In this document: positions 10,301-17,345 of the stretch, one piece after another
Layout of the letters: every line of letters begins with the position of its first letter
Position numbering within the stretch: position 1 is the stretch's first letter
Assembly (NCBI GenBank): GCA_964578625.1
Contig: CAZODQ010000001.1
Location: forward strand, 212,492-276,491
DNA from: CAZBSE01 sp964578625
GTDB taxonomy: Bacteria; Actinomycetota; Humimicrobiia; Humimicrobiales; Humimicrobiaceae
Direction of reading: 5' to 3'
DNA length: 64,000 bases
Notes under the pieces: generated by a model
What the model saw: only the letters and a program-made list of their open reading frames with translations
The model's database searches: none
What the model was told of the DNA's origin: nothing
Program-made: the position numbers and the translations under genes

Positions 10301-11676
10301 CCGAATTCCTCAATTTTTATATCAAACCTCTCAGCCTGTTCCTCCAGAAAAGAACCAGTCCCTGCAGCACAGACCTTGTTCATCTCAAAATCAACTACCA
10401 CTCCATCTTCCAGGGATATGAATTTGGAATCCTGGCCGCCAATTTCGAAAATGGTATCAACCGAACTGTCGATATCGGCTGCCGCAGTCGCCTGAGCGGT
10501 TATTTCATTTATCACTATATCTGCTCCGACAAAATCTCCTATCAGGTATCTCCCGGAACCGGTAGTGCCTACGCCCTTAACATTGATCCTATCACCGACC
10601 TTGCTGCCGATTATTTCCACACCCTTTTTTACCGCCTCTATCGGCCTTCCCGCAGTCCGGAGGTAACATTTCTCAATAAGTTTCTTATCTTTATCTATAG
10701 CTACAACATTGGTACTTATCGAGCCTACATCTATGCCGATATAGGCATCGACCTTCCTGCCTCCGAAATCATATTTACAGGTCTTCTGGGAAGGCAGTTT
10801 GGATTTAGTCAGAGTCAGAGCATCAAATGTTTCTCTTTTATATTCAAAATTTCCAAGATAGTCATCCAACCTGTCCGCTAAAGCAGCGGTATCCAGATCC
10901 TGCGGCACTATGTTTGATTTTAAACTCAATGCAGCGCCTATAGCTCCTATGGATGCCCTATGCTCGGGGATTATTACCTTCTCTCCTAGTGCATCCTCAA
11001 AAGCCTTGATCATAGCTTTATTGAAAGATACTCCGCCGCAGAAGATTATGGGCGGTATAAATTTCTTACCCTTGACTATCCCGGATTTGAAGCTTCTGGC
11101 CATTGCATAACACAGACCAAGTATAATATCCTCATCGCTTGCCGCTTCCTGTTGAAGATGTATCATATCTGATTTTGCAAAAACACTGCATCTGCCGGCA
11201 ATTGTAGAGGGTGTTTTTGATTTTAATGCCAGTTTGACAAACTCCTCTATGGTCAATCCGAACCTTGAAGCCTGCTGGTCAAGAAAAGACCCTGTACCGG
11301 CAGCGCACAATTCGTTCATGGCATAATCACCAAATGCAAGATCTATGAACTTGGAATCCTGACCGCCGATTTCTATGACAGTCTTTGCATCCTTATATAA
11401 AAATCTTACAGCACTTATAATGGCTTCTATTTCATTAATAAAACCAAGACCGAGCAGAGATGCTATCTCCTTTCCCCCCGAACCGGTAAAACCTATACCG
11501 GCAATCTTATCATTATAATTACCCGCACTTATCGACCTGATATCATTTTTAACCGATTTTATCGATTCACCAAGATGTCTGGTATAAGGAAGGACTTCTA
11601 CAATTTTTCCTTTCTCATCTATGATAGCTCTGTTGATGCTTATTGATCCTACATCGTAACCTATAAACAAACTCAC
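7393..11676 (-). CDS. giant tandem acyl-CoA dehydratase activase-type protein (two BcrAD/BadFG ATPase domains + DUF2229 + HgdB-like)
   Basis: About 1427 residues. Two ASKHA ATPase domains lie in tandem. Each has a DVGSIS phosphate loop, an IGGQDSKF motif and an NxxCAAGTGSFL motif (cysteines near 124 and 436), with a second cysteine in GRCSVF (163) and GERCTVF (475). In single-domain activases these cysteines bind a [4Fe-4S] cluster shared by the dimer. Next come a CxxCxxxC...C group (592-618), a DUF2229-like region and a 2-hydroxyacyl-CoA-dehydratase D-component-like C-terminus. The family is thought to drive ATP-dependent low-potential electron transfer; the substrate is unknown. GTG 11676 is favoured, since the open frame continues to TTG 11724 across a TATAAT at 11713-11718. 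It is a single-gene unit with no partner dehydratase nearby. Confidence 0.85.
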   Translation of the reverse strand: MSLFIGYDVGSISINRAIIDEKGKIVEVLPYTRHLGESIKSVKNDIRSISAGNYNDKIAGIGFTGSGGKEIASLLGLGFINEIEAIISAVRFLYKDAKTVIEIGGQDSKFIDLAFGDYAMNELCAAGTGSFLDQQASRFGLTIEEFVKLALKSKTPSTIAGRCSVFAKSDMIHLQQEAASDEDIILGLCYAMARSFKSGIVKGKKFIPPIIFCGGVSFNKAMIKAFEDALGEKVIIPEHRASIGAIGAALSLKSNIVPQDLDTAALADRLDDYLGNFEYKRETFDALTLTKSKLPSQKTCKYDFGGRKVDAYIGIDVGSISTNVVAIDKDKKLIEKCYLRTAGRPIEAVKKGVEIIGSKVGDRINVKGVGTTGSGRYLIGDFVGADIVINEITAQATAAADIDSSVDTIFEIGGQDSKFISLEDGVVVDFEMNKVCAAGTGSFLEEQAERFDIKIEEFGDMALKAKNPLNLGERCTVFMETNVYSHYQKGAVIEDILAGLAYSIAMNYINRVVGRKKIGNRIFFQGAVAFNKSVIAAFENYLGKEVIVPENHEVTGAIGTAIRVLDDSPEKTKFRGFENISRVSYSHSSFECKGCSNRCDIKRISIKGRSPLFYGGRCEKYEKGDSAGSDIPDYFAERENLLLNCYEAKKNPGAKKVGIPYSMLTHEFYPFWNAFFSELGFDLVLSDKTNKKIINDGVQNAVAETCFPMKTTLGHVKNLLEKKVDYLFLPTTRDMPTKEKNIKGDRTGSYPCPFIQGTWSIVKSAIDTGNVKILTPILNFSFKEYIKEKQLTKLGKELEVSRRSIKNAIAKAYSVQNKFYQSIKKRGEEVLSSLKKDEVAIVVTSRSYNSCDRAISMDVPKKLRELGFKVIPLDYLPVDSVDLSKEWPNLYWEFGDRIMSAAQVINKDSRLYPVYITNFGCGPDSFILQYFEREMEKPFLKLEVDEHSAGAGVITRCEAFIDSLNNVRKKKDFSQVQVKTRGEDAVFKKGQGRVIYIPYMGDGAVVLKSAFKSVGINAEMLYSDDETLKLGRRHTLGKECYPFIITTGDILKTLKHNDPKKVAFLMPQTHGPCRFGQYNKMQKIIIRELGYEDVPIIAPGAPEVGQFYKEYDMQGLKGFIMLAKAMSGIFAVDYLNKMLRQTRPYEKEEGKTDRVYGKYIEDVCWSVENVSMPKTLDKMVGILKDARKDFENIPVDRTDKPLIGIVGEIFVRNHPYSNNEIIRRVEAQGGEVEIPTFGEWPYHTTATRKIDILTKQTDLYYKIIKLFGMNGELKGDSKYKKLTEFSFDFLRGIRFYVLNRMLNRLLEHSHHRLEKPLKGFLREDKEKGIYNIWDNAEPYIIKWFGEAALSIGKSVDWIKNGAHGIINVLPFTCIPGNIVNAVSKRIREDYKIPWLNLAFDGLEQETTETRLEAFMYQAREYMKNKKK

Positions 11677-11958
11677 TGCCTGCCCACTAATCCTCTCTAA
11701 ATTAATTTTGGTATTATATAGCAATAGGAAGCGTAATAAATAAAAAGCAATACCACATTAAATAAAACTTCTCTAATAGCTGATTCCAATATGCTAACAC
11801 ATCTATTATATACGTCAACAGCCATGTTTTAGTTTCATTTTTATCCAAATAAAAAAATCCCGCAGGTTTTAAGCGGCCGGAGATAACCAGCCGTTAACTT
11901 CTTCTACAATATTAATATTCAATATGTTAGAATTATTTACAAATATGATAAAGGAGCC
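11677..11958. promoter_or_regulatory. divergent promoter region between the activase and lipoprotein genes
   Basis: This AT-rich divergent gap has TATAAT at 11713-11718 on the minus strand, about 37 bases before the GTG of the activase gene, without a good -35 box. On the plus strand AAAGGAG (11950-11956) lies two bases from the ATG at 11959. An AATATTAATATT palindrome lies further upstream. A CGGC/GCCG-flanked segment near 11872-11895 may form a weak hairpin. No gene is visible. Confidence 0.35.
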
Positions 11959-12804
11959 ATGTTAAAATCAAACTGCCTTAAAATTTTAATAATTCTTATT
12001 CTATTTTTATTTTTAATCCCCTTTATCTCTTCCTGTGACCAGACACTGATTGATATCTTTACCGAGATAAATTCCGATTACTCCGGAACAAGGACTATTG
12101 ATATAGCAATAAAAACAGAATACATCCAGAAGAGTGAGGTAATCCTTGGCCAGGACCAATCCCTTTTTGATAAAATATTTGAAAACCTACCAGAAGGTGA
12201 GAGTAAAACTTACGAAGAAGGAGAGTACACTCATTTCAATTCCACGATAGAATTTGAAGACATCAGGTTTTTACCCCATATCTCAATAGATAATTTATCT
12301 GAATATCCGCTGAATGCAAAAATGGAAATAGAGAAGCACTTTTTCTATAATAAATATTACTTTGAAGACTATATAGACATGAAAATAGATGAGCTACTCC
12401 TTGATTCTACAGATATAAATTCCGATTATATCAGGCTTGATGACCTGGTAGAAGCAGATAGCGACATTTTGGATATAACTTACCAGATAAAATTCCCGGT
12501 AGATATAATCGACCATAATGGCGATATAGTCGGAGATAACAACATCATCATATGGAAAATAAAATATGGTGATGAAAAAATGATATATATAGAAGGTAAA
12601 AAGACAAAATTTCTTAACTACTTTTTAATTATAATCCTGGGCATAATCGTACTGTTTATAATTTTTATAATTCTCGTCATAATCTTTGGCTCGAGAAGGG
12701 GTAAAACAAAAACTCCACCCAGAAAACCGCTCTACTCCTATGACAATTATTTTAAAAAAGACAGATATTTTGGCACCGGAGATAAAGATAACTGGGAAGA
12801 TTAA
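11959..12804 (+). CDS. LppM-like lipoprotein with C-terminal membrane anchor
   Basis: This 281-residue protein has a lipoprotein signal: charged start, a long hydrophobic stretch, and lipobox ISSC with the modified cysteine at residue 26. An exported domain follows. Its later part alternates DITYQIKFPVDI, a DHNG turn and an IIIWKI strand, resembling LppM/DUF3153 domains of Actinobacteria. A strong transmembrane helix lies around 215-240, followed by a short basic cytoplasmic tail. The protein is therefore probably anchored at both ends in the membrane. Its function is unknown. It sits 13 bases upstream of the fumarase beta gene, so the two are probably co-transcribed, although no functional link is evident. 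Confidence 0.7.
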   Translation: MLKSNCLKILIILILFLFLIPFISSCDQTLIDIFTEINSDYSGTRTIDIAIKTEYIQKSEVILGQDQSLFDKIFENLPEGESKTYEEGEYTHFNSTIEFEDIRFLPHISIDNLSEYPLNAKMEIEKHFFYNKYYFEDYIDMKIDELLLDSTDINSDYIRLDDLVEADSDILDITYQIKFPVDIIDHNGDIVGDNNIIIWKIKYGDEKMIYIEGKKTKFLNYFLIIILGIIVLFIIFIILVIIFGSRRGKTKTPPRKPLYSYDNYFKKDRYFGTGDKDNWED

Positions 12805-12817
12805 CATATAATTAGAA

Positions 12818-13369
12818 ATGAACTCTAATACCTACAATCTATCTACACCCCTTACAGAAGAAAAAATTAAAAAACTAAAAGCAGGAGATATTATCTATTT
12901 AAGCGGTACCGTATATGGAGCCAGAGACGCAGCTCACAGGAGAATCGTTGCTGCTCTCAAAAGCGGCGGGAGTCTGCCTCTAAACTTGAAAGACAATACT
13001 ATATTTTATGTAGGCCCATCTCCTACTCCTCCCGGTAAAATAAGCGGCAGCATAGGCCCTACCACCAGCGCCAGAATGGATGATCTGACCGAGCCGCTGC
13101 TCAAACAGGGCCTTAAGGCTATGATAGGCAAAGGCAGAAGAAGTGAGAAGATAAAGAAACTTCTAAAAAAATATAAATCGATTTATTTAGTATCCATAGG
13201 AGGTATCTCCGCATATCTTTCTACAAAAGTAACAGAAATCAAAGCTGCTGCATATAATGATTTAGGCGCCGAAGCAATCTATGAAATAATGGTAAAAGAC
13301 TTTCCCCTTTTTGTTGCTTATGATATTTACGGCGGTGATATTTTTGATTCGGCTCTTCTTAAGGAATGA
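12818..13369 (+). CDS. class I fumarate hydratase, beta (C-terminal) subunit
   Basis: This 183-residue protein matches the beta subunit of two-subunit class I fumarases and L-tartrate dehydratases, which hydrate fumarate to malate with a [4Fe-4S] cluster on the alpha subunit. Family marks are STPLTEEKIKKLKAGD, LSGTVYGARDAAHRR, FYVGPSPTPPGK and SIGPTTSARMD. A short C-terminal EAIYEIMVKDFP segment is followed by a Y-DIYGGD end. It lies 13 bases after the lipoprotein gene on the plus strand. Its 3' end overlaps that of the alpha subunit on the other strand by 43 bases. Tartrate dehydratase cannot be excluded from sequence alone. Confidence 0.92.
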   Translation: MNSNTYNLSTPLTEEKIKKLKAGDIIYLSGTVYGARDAAHRRIVAALKSGGSLPLNLKDNTIFYVGPSPTPPGKISGSIGPTTSARMDDLTEPLLKQGLKAMIGKGRRSEKIKKLLKKYKSIYLVSIGGISAYLSTKVTEIKAAAYNDLGAEAIYEIMVKDFPLFVAYDIYGGDIFDSALLKE

Positions 13370-14184
13370 CAGCCCATAAAAACTGCCACCGGAAGTGTAG
13401 CTATATGGCACGGAGCATGGATTATATTGCAGGCTAAGGCAGTCGTCTTCCCTCCTAAACCCTGCGGTCCTATTCCCGTCTCATTTACTGCCTTTAATAT
13501 TTTATTCTCCAGAGCTCTGTATCTTTTATCTACGTTTCTTATATTTAGATTCCTAAAACTGGCTTTTCTTGCAAGACTAGCTGCTTCCGAAGCCCCGCCG
13601 CCAATTCCTATGCCGATTATTACCGGAGGGCAGCATTTTGTAACATTTTTTTTAACTATGTTTAAAACAAGGTTGATTATTTCAGTTTCTTCCGCTGACG
13701 GATTCAACATATACAGGTAAGAACAATTTTCACTGCCTCCACCCTTCAAGTATATTTTTATGTAAAGACCGGGAATGGAAGTAAAACTGGTACTTATTAT
13801 CGCAGGAGTATTATCCGAAGTGTTTTTTCTTTTATATAAAGGGTCGCTGACTATTGACTTTCTAAGATAATTTTTTCGGTAAGTATCTGCCACCACCTTA
13901 TCCAGCACGTTATTCAGGTTACCGCCGTTTTTAATACAGATATCAGGGCCGATGTAGATATCAATATAAACCGAACCGCAATCCTGGCATAAGGGAAGTT
14001 TTTGCTTTCTGGCAATTTCCGCATTTTCTAAAATAAGGTTAAGGATTTTCTTAGCCCTTGTATCTGTCTCTTTCCTGGCAGCTGTTTTTAATACACCTTT
14101 AATATCATCGGGAAGATTGAAACTTGCTTCAATCAGAAGTTTTCCCGCTTCCTTTGTTATTGTTGTAATTTCTATACTTTTCAT
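13327..14184 (-). CDS. class I fumarate hydratase, alpha (N-terminal) subunit
   Basis: This is the iron-sulfur subunit of class I fumarase, about 285 residues. Conserved landmarks are LCQDCG (Cys66 is a cluster ligand; the usual CQDTG has T replaced by C), LRKSIVSDPL, DNTPAII, GGGSENCS, the KCCPP cysteine, GIGIGGGASEA and GIGPQGLGGKTTA, ending with HIATLPVAV and CHSLRR. ATG 14184 (MKSIE) fits family N-termini and has GGAAAAG just upstream. The ATG at 14202 has no ribosome site. The gene overlaps the end of topA by 56 bases and runs convergently into the beta subunit gene. Confidence 0.92.
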   Translation of the reverse strand: MKSIEITTITKEAGKLLIEASFNLPDDIKGVLKTAARKETDTRAKKILNLILENAEIARKQKLPLCQDCGSVYIDIYIGPDICIKNGGNLNNVLDKVVADTYRKNYLRKSIVSDPLYKRKNTSDNTPAIISTSFTSIPGLYIKIYLKGGGSENCSYLYMLNPSAEETEIINLVLNIVKKNVTKCCPPVIIGIGIGGGASEAASLARKASFRNLNIRNVDKRYRALENKILKAVNETGIGPQGLGGKTTALACNIIHAPCHIATLPVAVFMGCHSLRRAESKISPP

Positions 14185-16201
14185 CTTTTCCGGGGCAATC
14201 ATGATTTATACATAAATCCCAGGGCTTTCTGCCCTTTTTTATAATTTTTACCATAGGATATCCGCAGTGTTTGCATTTCTCCCTGGTCGTGACCAGTAAG
14301 CCCTTCTGGGGAAGCGAAAACGTGGTTGTGCATTCGGGATAAGCGCTGCAGCCTACAAATCTTTTTCTGGTTTTTCTTGCGGTCCTGACAACAAGCTCTC
14401 CATTACAATTTTCAGCAGGGCATTCCCCCACTACGAGATCTTCCATTATCCCTTTTTTTATCTCCTGTGATATTTCATCCTTTTCATTTTGAAGAACAGC
14501 CATGACTCCCCTCAGCATATTCCTTGACCTATCCACAACATCATCTTTGGTTTCATCACCGCTTACAATACCATCCATATACATCTCTAATTCCGAGGTC
14601 ATCTCCGGGGATGATATTTTCTCAGCATGTTTTTTTAACATTTTTACTACAGCAACGGCTTTCTCGGAAGGCTGTAGAGGATTCCCTCCTACATATCCCC
14701 TTTGAATCAAGTTTTGTATAATTGTATGGCGGGTCGCTTTTGTTCCCAGACCTAGCTCCTCCATTTTTTCGACCAGCTTACCCTGTGTATATCTTGCCGG
14801 GGGTTTGGTTTCTTTTTCCAACAGTTCTCTGTCAACAACTGAAAGTACCTGCTTTTCCTTAAGCTCGGGAATAAAGACATCTTTACGTTTGTAGTACGGA
14901 TAAAATCTTGTCCAGCTTTCTTCTATGATTTTTGAGCCGCCGGCGATAAATAGCTCTCCGTTTATATCAATAGACACATTCACACTTTTATTTTTTGCCG
15001 ACGGCAGCAGAGTGCATATAAATCTCCTAACGATCAGATCATACAGCTTCCATTCATCACTGCCCAGGTTACCTTTTTCCGCAATTGACGTAGGATATAT
15101 CGGAGGATGATCCGTTGACCTCTTCCTGCCTCTGCTTGCCACTATATTTTTCTGCGCAAGAACTGCTTCAGACATCCGGCTGTATTCACTGCAGCTTCCG
15201 AGCATCCTGACAATTTCCTTTATATCTATAGAAGAAGGATAAACCGTATTATCAGTTCGGGGATAACTTATATAACCGTTCATATACAGGTTCTCTGCAA
15301 TACTTATAGTCTTTGACGCAGTGAATCCCAGTAGACTTCCGCTTATTATAAGAGCGGTGGTGTTGAAAGGTGTTGGAGGCTTTAGGTCACTTATACTCTC
15401 CTTTACCTCCATTACCGTTCCTGTATTACCTATTCTGCCGTAAACAGCCTGGGCATCTTCTTTTTTTAAAAATCTTTTCTTTTTAGGGGTAGCTTCAAAC
15501 TCTTCACCGGATTCTGTTCTAAGTTTTACTCCCACAACCCAGTAAGGAACAGGTACGAATGATTTTATTTCCGATTCTCTTTCTACTATAAGGGCGAGAG
15601 TCGGAGTCTGTACCCTGCCTACCGATAGAAACTTGTCCTTTATCTGATAGGTAGCCAGGGATATAAAACGGGTAAGTGTTGCACCCCAGATCAAATCAAT
15701 ATCCTGCCTTGCCCTTCCTGCATAAGCAAGGTCAAAATCGATTTTCCCTAATTTAGAAAACGCCTGGTTTATATCTTTCGGAGTGATTGCAGAAAATTTT
15801 ACTCTTTTTGCATCAACAAGTGCATTTTTTTCTTTAAGCAGCTGCACCGCATCATAACCAATAAGTTCGCCTTCTCTATCATAATCCGTGGCTATTATAA
15901 CCTCATCTGCATCGCCGGATACTTTCATAAGTGCCTGTATTATCTTTTTCTGAATAGGAATTTTCTCTATTTTTGCATCAATAAGTTCCACCGGATCCAC
16001 TTTAAACCAGTTTGCATACTCTTTTGGGTAGTCCACCTTCAATATATGTCCTTTGAGTCCGATGACTTTGAAATCCTTGTCATTAAAATTGAATCTATAG
16101 ACCGGTACCCCATACACTTTCTCCTCGCTCACTCCATTACCTGCTAAAATTTCAGCGATCCTCCTGGCTGCTATTTCCTTTTCGCTTATAATAAGTTTCA
16201 A
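14129..16201 (-). CDS. topA: type IA DNA topoisomerase, archaeal-type TopA
   Basis: This 690-residue type IA enzyme relaxes supercoiled DNA by a tyrosine-linked strand break. A TOPRIM domain at the N-terminus (KLIISEKEIAARRIAEIL and ATDYDREGELIG) is followed by the SVGRVQTPTLALI helix and the catalytic tyrosine in GYISYPRTDN. Two zinc-ribbon elements close the protein (CPAENCNGEL...CSAYPEC and CKHCGYPM...CINHDCPG). The N-terminus and the ARQDIDLIWGATLTR segment resemble archaeal topoisomerase I, not the standard bacterial form that begins with an ESPAKAKTI-type motif. It overlaps fumarase alpha downstream. Actinobacteria often keep topA near tmk-holB, as loosely seen here. Confidence 0.9.
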   Translation of the reverse strand: MKLIISEKEIAARRIAEILAGNGVSEEKVYGVPVYRFNFNDKDFKVIGLKGHILKVDYPKEYANWFKVDPVELIDAKIEKIPIQKKIIQALMKVSGDADEVIIATDYDREGELIGYDAVQLLKEKNALVDAKRVKFSAITPKDINQAFSKLGKIDFDLAYAGRARQDIDLIWGATLTRFISLATYQIKDKFLSVGRVQTPTLALIVERESEIKSFVPVPYWVVGVKLRTESGEEFEATPKKKRFLKKEDAQAVYGRIGNTGTVMEVKESISDLKPPTPFNTTALIISGSLLGFTASKTISIAENLYMNGYISYPRTDNTVYPSSIDIKEIVRMLGSCSEYSRMSEAVLAQKNIVASRGRKRSTDHPPIYPTSIAEKGNLGSDEWKLYDLIVRRFICTLLPSAKNKSVNVSIDINGELFIAGGSKIIEESWTRFYPYYKRKDVFIPELKEKQVLSVVDRELLEKETKPPARYTQGKLVEKMEELGLGTKATRHTIIQNLIQRGYVGGNPLQPSEKAVAVVKMLKKHAEKISSPEMTSELEMYMDGIVSGDETKDDVVDRSRNMLRGVMAVLQNEKDEISQEIKKGIMEDLVVGECPAENCNGELVVRTARKTRKRFVGCSAYPECTTTFSLPQKGLLVTTREKCKHCGYPMVKIIKKGRKPWDLCINHDCPGKDEKYRNYNNNKGSGKTSD

Positions 16202-16427
16202 AAAAATACTCCTGCTTGTGTAATAAAAGTATTGTAAATTTTAATTAATTTTATCAGAATTTGAAATAATAACATTAATAGAAAAATAAATAAATCCTTT
16301 ATGTCCGAAAACTACCATCAGTTTAAAAATCTTTTTTTGTACATTCCGGTATATTAAAATGCTTATTTAAATTTTATTAATGTTGTTTTAAAATAACAAA
16401 AACATCTTAACTACAATAAAGAAAAAA
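16202..16427. promoter_or_regulatory. divergent promoter region topA / nadA
   Basis: This 226-base AT-rich region between divergent topA and nadA must hold both promoters. I see no consensus -35/-10 pair I would defend. Nor do I see a recognisable NiaR, NrtR or NAD-riboswitch signature. A partial inverted repeat, TTGTTTTAAAATAACAA, lies near 16382-16398. The nadA ATG has only a weak purine-rich leader. Confidence 0.3.
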
Positions 16428-17342
16428 ATGAATACCAATTTAGATCTCATAGACAGGATAATAAAGTTAAAAAAAGAAAAGGATGCTGTTATATTGTCTC
16501 ATAACTACCAGATCGGCGAAGTACAGGATATTGCAGACTTTGTTGGTGATTCTTTCCAGTTAAGCGTAAAGGCATCAAAGACCAGACATAAAATCATAGT
16601 ATTCTGCGGAGTACATTTTATGGCTGAGACCGCTAAAATAATATCCCCTGACAAAAAAGTCCTGCTCCCAGATAAAAACAGCGGCTGCCCAATGGCAGAT
16701 ATGATCAGTGCATCACAGCTTAAAAAATTAAAAAATGAAAATTCCGGTGCAGTAGTAGTATGTTATGTAAATACCTCCGCTGAGGTCAAGGCATTCAGCG
16801 ATATATGCTGTACATCTTCAAACGCAGTAAATGTAGTAAACTCTATTCCCAGGAATAAAGAAATAATATTCATACCGGATAAATACCTGGGGGACTACGT
16901 TCAGAAACAGACCGGCAGAAAATTTATATTATGGAATGGATATTGCCCCACACATATTATGATCAACGCCAAGGATATCATACGGCTCAAGAAAGACAAC
17001 TTAGATGCTACAGTCATAGTGCACCCGGAATGCACTCTGGACGTAATAAATATTGCAGACAAAGTAGCTTCTACCGGAGGGATGTTAAAATATATAAAGA
17101 ACAGCAGGAAAGATAAATTTATAATTGGAACAGAAATAGGGATAATATATAGATTAAAAAAGGAAAACCCAAATAAAACCTTCTACCCTGCATCCGGCAA
17201 AGCCATATGTCCAAACATGAAACTTACGAATTTAGAAAAAATCCTCTGGTCGCTGGAAGAGGAGAGTTACAGGATAGATATTCCGGAAGAGATCATTCGG
17301 AAAGCAAGATCAGCTATTGACAGGATGATAGCTATTAAATAA
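16428..17342 (+). CDS. nadA: quinolinate synthase
   Basis: This enzyme condenses iminoaspartate with dihydroxyacetone phosphate to quinolinate, the second step of de novo NAD synthesis. It needs an oxygen-labile [4Fe-4S] cluster. The three ligand cysteines are at 87 (NSGCPMAD), 173 (GYCPTH) and 261 (AICPNMK). LSHNYQIGEVQDIAD, FCGVHFMAETAKI and the HPECT motif are also diagnostic. It has 304 residues, typical for the family. It is the first gene of nadA-nadB-nadC-GH1 on the plus strand, 3 bases before nadB. Confidence 0.97.
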   Translation: MNTNLDLIDRIIKLKKEKDAVILSHNYQIGEVQDIADFVGDSFQLSVKASKTRHKIIVFCGVHFMAETAKIISPDKKVLLPDKNSGCPMADMISASQLKKLKNENSGAVVVCYVNTSAEVKAFSDICCTSSNAVNVVNSIPRNKEIIFIPDKYLGDYVQKQTGRKFILWNGYCPTHIMINAKDIIRLKKDNLDATVIVHPECTLDVINIADKVASTGGMLKYIKNSRKDKFIIGTEIGIIYRLKKENPNKTFYPASGKAICPNMKLTNLEKILWSLEEESYRIDIPEEIIRKARSAIDRMIAIK

Positions 17343-17345
17343 ATT

